A stretch of DNA of 64,000 nucleotides from Actinomycetota bacterium (GCA_009701715.1 WLJO01000004.1:1-64000), one strand, 5' to 3'; shown: positions 18,221-27,191, counted from the stretch's first letter. Notes: generated by a model not told the origin, from the sequence alone. Made by a program: numbers and translations.

Positions 18221-18886
18221 ATGACCGCGCACGGACCGATGGACTTCCCTGAGGCGCGGGAGGCACTGGTGGACGCGGGGCAACGACTGGCCGCCCGCCG
18301 CCTCGTCACCGGGACGTCGGGAAACCTGTCCGTCCGTGTCGGCGACCGCATTGTCACCACACCGTCGGGGGTACCGCTCGATTCGCTCGACCCTGCTTGG
18401 CTCAGCCTCATCGACCTCGACGGAACCCACCTGTCCGGTGCCGTCCCCACCAGTGAGGTGCCCTTGCACCTCGCGCTGTACCGCAATACCGGTGCCGGTG
18501 CGATAGCGCACACCCACGCGGCGGTGTCCACTGCGGTGTCGTGCACCTGCGACGAACTGCCGGCTCTGCACTACAACGTGCTGCAGCTCGGCGGGCCCCC
18601 TCGCACGGCCCGCTACGCCACGTTCGGGTCCGAGCAGTTGGGCGAGAACGTGGTGCAGGCGCTCCGCGGAGGTCGCACGGCAGCGCTGATGCAGAACCAC
18701 GGGTCGGTGTCCGTCGGACACGACCTCGGACAGGCATGCGACCGGCTGGAACTGCTGGAGTGGCTGTGCGAACTGCACGTGGAGGCGCATCGGCTCGGCA
18801 CGCCACGGGTGTTGAGCGCCGCCGAACTCGCGGATGCCGAGCGGGCATTCGAGGACTACCGGAAGCGGCTCAAACCAGGGAGATGA
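18221..18886 (+). CDS. Class II aldolase/adducin family protein
   Basis: This 221-residue zinc-dependent aldolase is of the fuculose-1-phosphate aldolase or ribulose-5-phosphate 4-epimerase type. Conserved parts are TGTSGNLSVRVGDRIVTTPSG (phosphate/sugar site, about 28-48), the Glu of PTSEVPLHL, the zinc pair in IAHTHAAVS and a third His in MQNHGSV. It could act on a sugar phosphate, but similar proteins lie in many operons, so the substrate is unassigned. The 3' end overlaps the convergent selD by 17 bp. Confidence 0.85.
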   Translation: MTAHGPMDFPEAREALVDAGQRLAARRLVTGTSGNLSVRVGDRIVTTPSGVPLDSLDPAWLSLIDLDGTHLSGAVPTSEVPLHLALYRNTGAGAIAHTHAAVSTAVSCTCDELPALHYNVLQLGGPPRTARYATFGSEQLGENVVQALRGGRTAALMQNHGSVSVGHDLGQACDRLELLEWLCELHVEAHRLGTPRVLSAAELADAERAFEDYRKRLKPGR

Positions 18887-19904
18887 GGCCGGCCGGGCCG
18901 GCTGTTACCTCGCCGATCACCACGCCATCGTGGATCGTGCCGGCATGCTCCGGGGGGCACGACACCAGCAGCCCGCCCGAGGTCTGCGGGTCCGCGAGCA
19001 ACAGGCGATCCTCCTCGGACCCCCCGACGAGCAGGCCACCGACGAAGTCGAGGTTGCGCTGTGAACCAGCGGGAACGAAGCCGTCGACAATGAGCGACCG
19101 GGTGCCGTGGATCACCGGAAGCGCTGCAAGGTTGATCCGTGCCGAGACGCCGCTCGCGCCCAGCATCTTGTGGAGGTGCCCGGCGAGCCCGAATCCCGTT
19201 ACGTCCGTCATGGAGTGCGCACCTGCACGGCGTGCGTCCCGCGCAGCGGGTCCGTTGAACCGGCACATCGAGGCGACTGCGTGGGCGAAGGGCTCGGCGA
19301 GCGCGCCACCCTCGGCCACGGCGGCCGCATCGAGCCGCTTGTGGGCGGTGACGATGACACCGACACCGAGGGGTTTGGTGAGCACGAGCACGTCGCCCAC
19401 ACGGGCCTTCGCGTTGGTCAGCGGCTCGTGGCCCACAGCGAGTTCACCGATGACCACCTGGCCGTAGAGCGGCTCGGGCCCGTCCACCGTGTGCCCTCCG
19501 GCAATGATCCACCCGCCGTCGCGGGCGGCAGCGGCACCACCGGCAAACACGTCCCGCAGGAGGTCGAGGGGGAGTCGGTCCTTGGGCCACGCAGCGATGT
19601 TGAGCGCGAAGAGCGGCTCGGCCCCCATTGCGTACACGTCGCTCACGGCGTTCGTGGCGGCGATAGCACCGAATGTGAACGCGTCGTCGACGACCGGTGC
19701 GAAGAAGTCCACTGTTGCCACGAGGGCGCGCCCGTCAGGACGACGCCAGACAGCAGCGTCGTCACCCGTTTGTATCCCTACCCACAGGTCGGGATGCACA
19801 CTCGATTCAAGGGGCGACAGCACCTGCGCCAGCTCGGCTGGGCCGAGCTTGCAGGCTCAACCGGCGCCGTGGCTGAAGGCGGTAAGCCTCACGGGGTCGT
19901 TCAT
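18870..19904 (-). CDS. selD: Selenide, water dikinase, itself a selenoprotein (TGA read as Sec16)
   Basis: SelD makes selenophosphate from selenide and ATP, the selenium donor for selenocysteine and selenouridine. The conventional frame (from an internal ATG at 19823) is a full SelD body lacking its N-terminal active site. Reading through an in-frame TGA at 19857-19859 up to an ATG at 19904 restores it: LTAFSHGAG-U-ACKLG, aligning with the known SHGAGCGCK of Escherichia coli, where Cys17 is catalytic and Lys20 binds ATP. Sec16 and Lys19 take those positions. The body has DDAAV, the DFFAPVVDDAF motif, GGHTVDGPEP, MTDVTGFGLAGHL and DPQTSGGLL. The total is 344 residues including Sec. A perfect 8-bp hairpin follows the TGA. 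It is 41 bp downstream of the enoyl-CoA hydratase gene and overlaps the aldolase gene convergently. Confidence 0.93.
19831..19849 (-). promoter_or_regulatory. SECIS-like hairpin after the selD TGA codon
   Basis: Seven bases after the TGA, AGCTCGGC (19849-19842) pairs perfectly with GCCGAGCT (19838-19831) around the loop CCA. The apical loop lies 16-18 bases after the TGA, in the range known for bacterial SECIS elements. The 3-base loop has no GU, so its SelB contact is not canonical. Confidence 0.65.
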
Positions 19905-19920
19905 CGGGACTGACGGTAGC

Positions 19921-19940
19921 GGGAGCGCGGCTGCGCTCCC
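19921..19940. other. Hairpin between the hydratase gene and selD
   Basis: GGGAGCGC, loop GGCT, GCGCTCCC: a perfect 8-bp stem 17 bases upstream of the selD start codon. There is no U-run. It could be an attenuator or RNA-stability element. Confidence 0.45.
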
Positions 19941-19945
19941 GGCGT

Positions 19946-20866
19946 TCAGGCGACGACTTCGTCGACGAGACCCCAGTCGAGCGCGGTTGACGCATCGATG
20001 CGCGCCCCGGTGAGCCCGAGCCAGGCGGTCCGCTGCCTGCCGATGCGCCGGGGGATGGACACCGTTCCCCCGGCCCCCGGCACGAGACCGAGACCAATCT
20101 CGGGTAGTGAGATCACGGCATCGGGAGCGGCGACGATCCGGTGGGCGTAGGCGGGCAGTTCGATGCCGGCACCCATGCAGGCGCCGTGGAGATGCACCGA
20201 GACGCGACTGGCGAGCGTGGCCATCAGGCGCGCCGGGCTGCGGGTGAGCCGGACGAGGTGAGCCTCCGCGTTGCTGGCGAACGAGCCGAACTCGTCGAGA
20301 TCACCACCGCTGCAGAATGACGAGCCACTGCCGCGGAGCAGCACGGGGCGCGCCTCGGCGTCCGCGAGCGTTGTGATGAGTGCTTCGTTCAGTTCGTCGC
20401 GCATGCGTCGGCTGAACGCGTTGTGCACGTGGGGACGGCTCAGTGTGAGCGTGATCGTGTCAACAGCGGTCTCGATCTGCACCGCCGGGCCGATCTCGGC
20501 GAGCCGGTTCCCCGTTCGGTGCGCGCGTCGCCAGGCAGCGAACTCCGGCCCACCCTGCAGCATCGAGTAGGCGAGCGACTCCACCATGAGCCCCTGCTCG
20601 GTCGTGCGGGACTCGCCGCCACGCAGCAGCAGCACGAGAGTCATCGCTGCGAGTGGCGTCCGTTCGAACGCCTCGTGCAGTGCGTCGAGATCTGTAGGGG
20701 GTACCACGACATCGGCGAAGCGACTCGGTGTGTGACTGACGAACAGCGCCGGGAGGGAGGCGAGCGCGTTGTCGGTATCGGGCCCGTCGAGGAACGCGGC
20801 GCCGTCGGGCTCCACGATCACCATGGAGCCGCTCAGCTGTTCGTGGGCTAGCCCGGCCGTGTGCAT
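19946..20866 (-). CDS. Enoyl-CoA hydratase/isomerase family protein with an N-terminal extension
   Basis: This 306-residue protein has a crotonase fold from about residue 130 on. TLTLSRPHVHNAFSRRM starts the domain, the oxyanion segment is SSFCSGGDLDEF, and HGACMGAGIELPAYAHRIV is the second oxyanion region; a Glu in LPEIGLGLVPGAGG is in the catalytic position. The first 130 residues resemble nothing I can name and may pack as an accessory domain. Starts at 20866 or 20824 are both possible. It is upstream of selD on the same strand, with a hairpin between. The reaction is unassigned because the family includes hydratases, isomerases and hydrolases. Confidence 0.8.
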   Translation of the reverse strand: MHTAGLAHEQLSGSMVIVEPDGAAFLDGPDTDNALASLPALFVSHTPSRFADVVVPPTDLDALHEAFERTPLAAMTLVLLLRGGESRTTEQGLMVESLAYSMLQGGPEFAAWRRAHRTGNRLAEIGPAVQIETAVDTITLTLSRPHVHNAFSRRMRDELNEALITTLADAEARPVLLRGSGSSFCSGGDLDEFGSFASNAEAHLVRLTRSPARLMATLASRVSVHLHGACMGAGIELPAYAHRIVAAPDAVISLPEIGLGLVPGAGGTVSIPRRIGRQRTAWLGLTGARIDASTALDWGLVDEVVA

Positions 20867-20963
20867 GGCCCAGATGTCGCTGCCCGTATGGCGCTGGATG
20901 TCGATGCGCCTACGCTACGCGCACGACCGGTGCGAATGTTCCCGTACCTACCGTGCTGCGCCC

Positions 20964-22079
20964 ATGCTCGATCTCGCCCCGCTCCTCCTCGGTGACATCG
21001 ACCTCTCGGATGCCGACGCGCTGTGGACGGACTGCGGGGCGGCTGCGCTCACTGGGCGGCGGTCCGGCCCGCCGCTCCCCGGTCCGGTGGCGGTCGGGCC
21101 CTCGATGCGTTCGCTCGCCCTGCGTCTCCGCGAACTGTCCACACGGCTCGGGTTCGAGGTGATCGTTGACGGCCCGGCGCTGCTTGCCGAGCGGGCACGG
21201 ATCACGGGGCACGGGCGCCAGGGAACGGTGAGCTGCGGGGGTGCCTGCCGACTCCTCCGCGCGCTCGACGGTTGGGTGGCGGTGTCGCTCGCCCGCGACG
21301 AGGATCGCTCGTGCGTGCCCGCATGGCTGGAGATCGACGTGGACGTTGCCGATGCGCTTGCGGTGGACACTGCTGTGAGCGCAGCGGCCTGGGCGACCAC
21401 CACGGCGGTGCTGGTGGAGCGCGCTGCACTGCTCGGTATCCCGTGTGGGGCGCTCGGCGAGGTTCGCGAGGCGCAGGTACCAGCGAACCGACTCGGCACA
21501 GCGGAGCCCTTGCGCTCCCTCGACGGTCTGGTCGTGGTGGACCTCTCGTCGTTGTGGGCCGGTCCGCTGTGCGGGCGTCTGCTCCGCGCTGCCGGTGCGC
21601 GGGTCATCAAGGTGGAGAGCAGCACGAGGCCCGATGGCGCACGCAACGGCCCCCGGAGGTTCTTCGACCTGATGAACGCCGGCAAGGAGAGCGTGGTGCT
21701 CGACCTCGCGGCACGCGAGGGTCAGGCACGGCTCGCACAACTCGTCGACGGGGCAGACGTGGTGATCGAGGGATCGCGTCCGCGCGCGCTGCAGCAGATG
21801 GGCATCGATGCGGGGTTGTTCCGCGGGCGGGTCTGGCTGTCGATCACGGCATACGGGCGCAGCCAGCCGATGAGGGTGGGGTTCGGCGACGACACAGCGG
21901 TTGCGGGTGGGCTCGTTGCCCACGACGAGGCGGGGCCGGTGTTCGCGGCAGACGCAGCAGCCGACCCGATCAGCGGTCTGCTCGGTGCGGTCGCCGTGCT
22001 CAATCGCCTTGCCTCTGGTGACCGGTGGCTGGTGGACCTCTCGCTCGCCCACGCGGCGGCGCTCATGACGCGAGGCTGA
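20964..22079 (+). CDS. CoA-transferase family III (CaiB/BaiF) protein with unusual domain order
   Basis: The 371-residue protein has the family III N-terminal motif LDGLVVVDLSSLWAGPLCG, with RVIKVES and SVVLDLAAREG, only from about residue 185. A segment that resembles the usual middle or C-terminal part of these enzymes (CRLLRALDGWVAVSLAR) comes before it. The protein therefore looks permuted or like a fusion of a degenerate half with a Rossmann half, and the usual C-terminal third is absent. CoA transfer between acyl-CoA and a carboxylic acid is the family reaction; activity of this form is uncertain. The ATG at 20964 is chosen because upstream codons show no conserved residues. Confidence 0.72.
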   Translation: MLDLAPLLLGDIDLSDADALWTDCGAAALTGRRSGPPLPGPVAVGPSMRSLALRLRELSTRLGFEVIVDGPALLAERARITGHGRQGTVSCGGACRLLRALDGWVAVSLARDEDRSCVPAWLEIDVDVADALAVDTAVSAAAWATTTAVLVERAALLGIPCGALGEVREAQVPANRLGTAEPLRSLDGLVVVDLSSLWAGPLCGRLLRAAGARVIKVESSTRPDGARNGPRRFFDLMNAGKESVVLDLAAREGQARLAQLVDGADVVIEGSRPRALQQMGIDAGLFRGRVWLSITAYGRSQPMRVGFGDDTAVAGGLVAHDEAGPVFAADAAADPISGLLGAVAVLNRLASGDRWLVDLSLAHAAALMTRG

Positions 22080-22108
22080 TCAGCGCTTTTCCCGTAGAAC
22101 GGCCGGAC

Positions 22109-22843
22109 TCACTGGACGGACAGGTCGATGATGGCCTCGTGCTCGATGCTGCACACAATGGCGCCGTCGGCCCGGATTGTCATGTCGACGACAGCACGCT
22201 CGCCGGAGCGAACGAACCGGTCCACGACGCGCGACGTGATCTCGATGTCGGCGTTCGCGCGGGCGAGCGCGTGGTGTGTGATCCGGCTGCGGGTGTGGAT
22301 CCAGGGACCGCGCACGAGTTCTTTGGAGAACACGCCGTTCGCGAGCGACGGCCACACCGCAGGGTGCACGATCCCGCGCTCGACAAAGATGTCGAGGTCG
22401 TCACCGGCGCGAACCGCGTAGTCCGGACCGTGGTTGTCGTCGAGAGCGAACCGGTGCACGGGGAGGTCCTCGCCCGGCCGTTCGGCCTGCACACGCGTAT
22501 CCGCCTGCCAGGCCCGCACCACGGCGCGCGGGCTCGTGTCCGGGTCCACGATGGCGTCGACCACCACCGTGTCGTCGCTGTCCGTGCGCGGGGCGCAGCG
22601 AACGAGATCGTTCTGCAGCACCGGTACCCGGAGCCGCAGTTCGCAACCACCGCATTCGACCCAATCGAGGCCCCAGGCGGCCACGAGCGGGTGAACGAGG
22701 TACGCGTAGGTAGTGACACCGGCAACCAGCGCGCCCGCGAATCCCGCGGCCCTCGCACCCTCGTCGGTGTGGATCTTGTTGTGAGCGTGCTCGGGCAGGT
22801 TCTGCGCAACGGCTGACCACTCGACAGGAATCGATGTACTCAT
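22109..22843 (-). CDS. MaoC-like hot-dog-fold protein
   Basis: This 244-residue protein has an N-terminal MaoC-type motif, HNKIHTDEGARAAGFAGALV, resembling the hydratase 2 segment with catalytic Asp/His. A second hot-dog-like half follows (about 130-244). (R)-specific enoyl-CoA hydratases and similar actinobacterial dehydratases have this double arrangement. The start at 22843 is divergent from the hydrolase at 22920, with 76 bp between. The acyl substrate is unknown. It is convergent with the CoA-transferase gene. Confidence 0.72.
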   Translation of the reverse strand: MSTSIPVEWSAVAQNLPEHAHNKIHTDEGARAAGFAGALVAGVTTYAYLVHPLVAAWGLDWVECGGCELRLRVPVLQNDLVRCAPRTDSDDTVVVDAIVDPDTSPRAVVRAWQADTRVQAERPGEDLPVHRFALDDNHGPDYAVRAGDDLDIFVERGIVHPAVWPSLANGVFSKELVRGPWIHTRSRITHHALARANADIEITSRVVDRFVRSGERAVVDMTIRADGAIVCSIEHEAIIDLSVQ

Positions 22844-22919
22844 TCCACCCTGTCTAGTACCGACGGTCCGGTTTGTGGGGGGATCAGCGGCGCCCGCACC
22901 GATCGTGCAGAATCTCAGC

Positions 22920-23852
22920 ATGCCGCTCTCACCCGATGCCCGCTTCCTGCTCGACGCCTTTGCCGCCCTGCCCGCACTCGGCACCCTGTCGCCCCAGGAG
23001 ACCCGTGATGTGCTGGCAGCCGCTGCGGTCGCGATGCCCGAGATCCCGATGGCCAGTGTGGAGAACCGGACCGTGACGACACCGGGTGTCGATGTCCCGG
23101 TTCGTGTCTACACACCCACCGGGGCCACCTTCGGCGCTCCCGGCCCGGTGATCATGTTCTTCCACGGCGGGGGCTGGGTGGTCGGCAGCGTTGACAGTTA
23201 CGACCGCACCGCACGACGCCTCGCCGACGACACGGGCTGTGTCGTGGTGTCCGTCGACTATCGCCTCGCACCCGAGCATCGGTATCCGGCACCGCTGGAC
23301 GACTGCTACGCCGCCACCGAGTGGGTGGTGGCGAATGCCGGGTCGCTGAATGTTGACCCGGACCGCCTCGCCGTGTCGGGCGACTCGGCGGGTGGCAACC
23401 TTGCTGCAGCGGTGACGTTGATGGCCCGCGAACGTCGTGGCCCGGCGATTGCGTTCCAGTTGTTGATCTACCCCGTCACCGGAACCCCGTGGGACGGCCG
23501 CGCGTCGTACCGGGACAACGGCGACGGCTATCTGCTCACGAAGCAGTCGATGGAGTGGTTCACGGACCACTACGTGGGTGACCGGAGCAGGCTGGCAGAC
23601 CCGTACCTCGCGCCCATCCTCGCAACGGATCTCACCGGCCTGCCCCCTGCCCACGTGATCACCGCACAGTTCGACCCGCTGCGCGACGAGGGCGAGGCGT
23701 ATGCGGCGCGGCTGCTGGCGGCCGGTGTGCCCACCACGGTGACCCGCTACGACGGCCAGATACACGGCTTCTTCACGAACGACGCGTTCATGCGCGATGC
23801 GCGGCGTGCGCAGCTTGAGGCAGCGTTGCACGTTCGCGCTGCGCTCGGCTGA
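22920..23852 (+). CDS. Alpha/beta hydrolase of the hormone-sensitive-lipase family
   Basis: This 310-residue HSL-type esterase has the oxyanion motif FFHGGGWVVGS at about 81-91 and the nucleophile motif VSGDSAGGN at about 152-160. The acid is Asp in AQFDPLRDEG, and the base is His in GQIHGFFTN. RLAPEHRYPAPLDD is the conserved linker. It is about as close to actinobacterial lip-type esterases as to the other hydrolase at 17286-18200. The ATG at 22920 gives MPLSPDARFLLDAF, a common family start. The gene ends in a hairpin-containing convergent gap. Confidence 0.88.
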   Translation: MPLSPDARFLLDAFAALPALGTLSPQETRDVLAAAAVAMPEIPMASVENRTVTTPGVDVPVRVYTPTGATFGAPGPVIMFFHGGGWVVGSVDSYDRTARRLADDTGCVVVSVDYRLAPEHRYPAPLDDCYAATEWVVANAGSLNVDPDRLAVSGDSAGGNLAAAVTLMARERRGPAIAFQLLIYPVTGTPWDGRASYRDNGDGYLLTKQSMEWFTDHYVGDRSRLADPYLAPILATDLTGLPPAHVITAQFDPLRDEGEAYAARLLAAGVPTTVTRYDGQIHGFFTNDAFMRDARRAQLEAALHVRAALG

Positions 23853-23859
23853 CCTCCTT

Positions 23860-23905
23860 CTCGGTACCGAACGAGCAGAAAACGGCGGCCAGTTTCGGTA
23901 CCGAG
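23860..23905. terminator. Stem-loop between convergent genes
   Basis: CTCGGTACCGAA (23860-23871) pairs with TTCGGTACCGAG (23894-23905), a 12-bp perfect stem with a 22-base loop. No long U-run follows on either strand. It is placed as expected for a bidirectional terminator between the hydrolase and amidohydrolase genes. Confidence 0.6.
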
Positions 23906-23914
23906 TAGGCAGCG

Positions 23915-24913
23915 TCAGATTCGGTAGACGCGCTCGGCCGTGAGCGCGAAGAGATCCTCACGCTCGGCTGTGGGCATGCCCTGTGTCATCTTCTTGTAGG
24001 CGTTCCACATCGTCCGGTACGAGAAGGAAACCTTGTCCACCGGGAAGTTGGACTCGAACATGCAGCGCTTCGTGCCGAAGTGCTTGATGATGTGATGCAT
24101 CGCCGGGCCCCACGCGTCCACGATCTCGTCGCTGGTTGCGACCTTGCCGCGCTCGGCCCAGCCGCTGCCGTACGGGGCCATGCCCACACCACCGAGCTTC
24201 ACCATGACGTTGGGAAGCTGTGAGAGCTCCACGATGCGGTCTCGCCACAGGGCGTGGATCTCGTCCCTCCGCCCGGCGTACGTGCCGACGCCCAGCGGCG
24301 CGCCGATGTGGTTGAGGATGATGGTGGTGCCCGGGGCCGTCTTCGCGAGTTCGACGAGCTCTGGCATCTGTGGGTGGTACAGCCAGGCCTCGAACGAGTG
24401 GCCCCGGGCGCCGAGCTGCGCGAGGTTGGCCCGGAAGATGTCCTGGCCCATGAGACCCTCGGTGTTCGGCTCCTCCTTGCTGGATCTCGCCGCTCCGGTG
24501 GGATCGAACGCGAGTCGGTGGCGGATACCGCGGAATAACCCCTGGCCCGCTGCCTCGTGGGCAGCGAGCACCTCGGCAATGGTCTCGACCGGCAGTCGGA
24601 AGTCTGCGGAGCTGACGATTCCGGCGATGTAGGCGCCTGCGGTCTTGCGGCTCCGCTCGGCCTCGATCACCATTCGCTCGGTCTCGCCGACCACCGCGAA
24701 CGCCTCCGGCCCGGTCTCGTGGTACGACTCGCCGCACTCGATGAACACGGTCTTGTCTATGTAGTGCCCGCTGTTGGTGTCGAGGCGAAGCTCCTCGAGG
24801 TAGTAGCGGGGTGCGATCGGGCGGTCCGGTCGGTCGCCCCAGAGGTGGTGGTGCGGATCGACGATGCGCATGTGGGACTCGATCGGGTCCTCTGGCTTGG
24901 CCTCGCGCTTCAT
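23915..24913 (-). CDS. Amidohydrolase family 2 (TIM-barrel) protein
   Basis: This 332-residue metal-dependent hydrolase or decarboxylase is of the amidohydrolase_2 type. The metal motif VDPHHHLWG is near residue 18, a strand-5 His lies in IILNHIGAPLG, and the catalytic acid region is CMFESNFPVDK (about 290). Relatives cleave lactones of aromatic degradation or decarboxylate acids. It is translationally coupled to the upstream CoA-transferase gene (4-base ATGA overlap), which suggests both act on one catabolic substrate; this is an inference. Confidence 0.87.
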   Translation of the reverse strand: MKREAKPEDPIESHMRIVDPHHHLWGDRPDRPIAPRYYLEELRLDTNSGHYIDKTVFIECGESYHETGPEAFAVVGETERMVIEAERSRKTAGAYIAGIVSSADFRLPVETIAEVLAAHEAAGQGLFRGIRHRLAFDPTGAARSSKEEPNTEGLMGQDIFRANLAQLGARGHSFEAWLYHPQMPELVELAKTAPGTTIILNHIGAPLGVGTYAGRRDEIHALWRDRIVELSQLPNVMVKLGGVGMAPYGSGWAERGKVATSDEIVDAWGPAMHHIIKHFGTKRCMFESNFPVDKVSFSYRTMWNAYKKMTQGMPTAEREDLFALTAERVYRI

Positions 24914-26115
24914 GACAACACTCCCTTGGCCCGCAGGCCGGCGATCTGCTCGGACGAGTATCCGAGCGACAGTGCAACTTCCTCATTGTGTTCCCCGAGG
25001 AGCGGTACCGACGCATTGGGCTCCAGCGGGGTGCCGCTGAAGCGCGGTGCGGGGCGGACCTGACGCATCGGGCCGGCGGTGGGGTGCTCCCACTCCCAGA
25101 AGGTGTTGTTGTGGGCCAGTTGTTCGTCGTTGATGAGGCTGTCGAGCGTGTGGACCGGGCCACACGGCACCTCCTCGGCGAGCAGGCGCGGCAGCAGTTC
25201 CTCGGAGTCCCACTCGAGAAAAGCCGCCTCGAGGACCTCCCCGAGGGCAACGAAGTTCTCCGGCTTGAGCACGGCCTGGATGTTCGAAAAGCGCGGGTCC
25301 TCGCACCACTCGGGATGCCCGAGTGCGCGGAACAACCCGTGCCGCTCCTTGTCCGTACCGGCGAAATAGATGAGCTGACCCTCACCGCACCGGGTGACGC
25401 GCATTGTCTGGGAGAGCGTGGGACGCTGGGCAAACAGCGGGTCGTCGAGGATGGTGCGGCTCATCATCCCGTCCGGCCAGAAGAACGCGAGCGCTGCGTC
25501 GATCATCGCCACGTCGATCACCTGCCCGCGCACGAGCCCCCGCTCCCGGGCGAGGAGCGCAGCGGTGATCGCCTGGGCAACCGTGTACGACGTCGACTTG
25601 TCCGCAACGATCGTGCGGTGCACGTCGGCGAACGGCACCTCGGGGTTCACCTGTGCCGCAACGTGACCGGTAAGACCCTGGATGACCGGGTCGTAGACCC
25701 GCCGGTTGCTGTAGGGGCCGCTCTGGCCGTACCCGGACACGTCGACGTAGATCAGGTCCGGGTTCCTGGCCATCATCGCCTGCTTGCCGAAACCGAGGCG
25801 GTCACAGACGCCCGGGCGGAAGTTCTGCACGAACACATCGGCGGTATCGCAGAGGCGGAGCAGGAACTCGAGACCATCGGGTAAGGCAACGTCCACCGCC
25901 ACGCCCCGCTTGCCCCGGTTCATGTTGGCCACCAGCGGGGTGATGCCGCCGATGTTCACCTGGTTCGCCCGGACGATGTCGCCGCCAACCGTCGGCTCCA
26001 CCTTGATCACGTCCGCACCCTGATCGGCGAGCATCATCGTGGCGAGCGGTCCGGACACCACTTGGGAGATGTCGACGATCCGGTAGCCCTGCAGCGGTCC
26101 TGTCATGGGCGTCAT
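24910..26115 (-). CDS. CoA-transferase family III (CaiB/BaiF)
   Basis: This 401-residue protein has the standard architecture: the N-terminal LQGYRIVDISQVVSGPLATMMLADQGADVIKVE, the NMNRGKRGVAVDV segment, VFVQNFRPGVCDRLG, and the DVSGYGQSGPYS strand. The catalytic Asp is in the ADKSTSYTVAQAI/VIDVAMIDAALA region. It exchanges CoA between carboxylic acids, often to start degradation. The start is ATG at 26115 or 26106. It overlaps the amidohydrolase gene by 4 bp. Confidence 0.9.
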   Translation of the reverse strand: MTPMTGPLQGYRIVDISQVVSGPLATMMLADQGADVIKVEPTVGGDIVRANQVNIGGITPLVANMNRGKRGVAVDVALPDGLEFLLRLCDTADVFVQNFRPGVCDRLGFGKQAMMARNPDLIYVDVSGYGQSGPYSNRRVYDPVIQGLTGHVAAQVNPEVPFADVHRTIVADKSTSYTVAQAITAALLARERGLVRGQVIDVAMIDAALAFFWPDGMMSRTILDDPLFAQRPTLSQTMRVTRCGEGQLIYFAGTDKERHGLFRALGHPEWCEDPRFSNIQAVLKPENFVALGEVLEAAFLEWDSEELLPRLLAEEVPCGPVHTLDSLINDEQLAHNNTFWEWEHPTAGPMRQVRPAPRFSGTPLEPNASVPLLGEHNEEVALSLGYSSEQIAGLRAKGVLS

Positions 26116-26238
26116 CGTCGCGTGAAATCGGGGGATGTGCTGATGAACGTGCGCCGGACCGGCCGAACCTGAGAAACTACGTGCAGGCGTGGGGGCGCCC
26201 GGTTGCCCGGACTCCCTCCACATGCGAGGAGTAGAGAC

Positions 26239-26541
26239 ATGCAATTGAAGGCCGGTTCCCGCCTGCAGAGCACCGCCTGCGACACCCAAGTCATCGTGGT
26301 ACGCGCACCGAAAGACGAGGTAGACCTCCGTTGCGGGGGCCACCCACTGGCCGCTGCCGCCCCGGCCGAGAAGGCCGCGCTCGACCCGAAGCACTCCGGT
26401 GGGTCGGCGATGGGCAAGCGCTACGCAGATGAAGGCCTTGGCCTCGAACTGCTCATCACCAAGGCCGGTGCCGGCTCGCTGAGCGTGGGCGATGAGCCGA
26501 TGCTGCTCAAGGATGCAAAGCCGCTGCCGTCGAGCGACTGA
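26239..26541 (+). CDS. Small conserved-looking protein of unknown function
   Basis: This 100-residue protein has a clear GAGGAG ribosome binding site before the ATG at 26239. It has two cysteines, in QSTACDTQVIVVRAP (residue 13) and DLRCGGHPL (residue 31), then a short Ala-rich stretch and a C-terminal LSVGDEPMLLKDAKPLP. I believe I have seen similar short proteins beside acyl-CoA genes in actinobacteria, but no function is known to me. The paired cysteines could bind a metal or form a disulfide. It is divergent from the CoA-transferase gene and is followed by dsbB. Confidence 0.65.
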   Translation: MQLKAGSRLQSTACDTQVIVVRAPKDEVDLRCGGHPLAAAAPAEKAALDPKHSGGSAMGKRYADEGLGLELLITKAGAGSLSVGDEPMLLKDAKPLPSSD

Positions 26542-26627
26542 GCGACTGAGCGTCTGATCGACACGGTCTGGAGGGACGAAGGTCCTGACTGGTTGGTGTT
26601 CGCGCGCTGATAGTTCAGTAGCCCTAG

Positions 26628-27191
26628 ATGAGTACGGACACGTTGTCGACCCTCTTTGCGCTGCTCACCCTCGTGTGCGCGGCCGCGGTCGTCGTTACGT
26701 GGGTGGTGCTCGCCGGTGCCCGACTCGCCGCCGCAGACTCTGCGTGGGGAACGCTGCGCGATGCCCTGGGCGACCTGTCGCTCTGGTTCGCGTGGATCGT
26801 GGCGCTCACCGCTACGGCAGGGAGCCTCTACTACTCGATCGGTGCGCACTATGCACCGTGCGAACTGTGCTGGTACCAGCGGATCTGCCTCTATCCGCTC
26901 AGTGTCATCCTGTTGGTCGGTGCCGCCCACAAGGACCGCGCAGTGGCGTGGTACGCACTCCCGCCGGCCGTCATCGGCGCGGCGATCGCGGCGTACCACA
27001 CACAGTTGCAGGCCTTTCCCGAGCAGAAGACCTTCTGCGACCGCAACAACCCCTGCACCAACCGCTTCGTGTGGGAGTTCGGCTTCATCTCGCTGCCCCT
27101 GATGAGCCTTGTGGCACTTGCGTTCATCATCACGATGGTCGTCGTGTGGACCACGTCTTCCCGCCCACCCGAGGAGGTCGAATCCGAATGA
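26628..27191 (+). CDS. dsbB: Disulfide bond formation protein DsbB
   Basis: This 187-residue inner-membrane quinone-linked oxidase recharges thiol oxidases outside the cytoplasm. Four hydrophobic segments are visible (about 8-30, 50-70, 88-125, 152-175). The CxxC pair is Cys78-Cys81 in PCELCWYQR, and the second pair is Cys137/Cys143 in TFCDRNNPCTNRF. It overlaps by 4 bases (ATGA) with the thioredoxin-like gene downstream, its likely partner. Confidence 0.9.
   Translation: MSTDTLSTLFALLTLVCAAAVVVTWVVLAGARLAAADSAWGTLRDALGDLSLWFAWIVALTATAGSLYYSIGAHYAPCELCWYQRICLYPLSVILLVGAAHKDRAVAWYALPPAVIGAAIAAYHTQLQAFPEQKTFCDRNNPCTNRFVWEFGFISLPLMSLVALAFIITMVVVWTTSSRPPEEVESE

Noticed and set aside
19905-19945. 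selC (tRNA-Sec) next to selD
   Set aside because: The gap is only 41 bp and holds just a hairpin. No long-armed tRNA was noticed elsewhere in the window, so it must lie outside if present.
26527-26560. Short tandem repeat GAGCGACT at the end of the small protein gene
   Set aside because: Only two to three imperfect 9-bp units around the stop codon; no structure or relation to other features.
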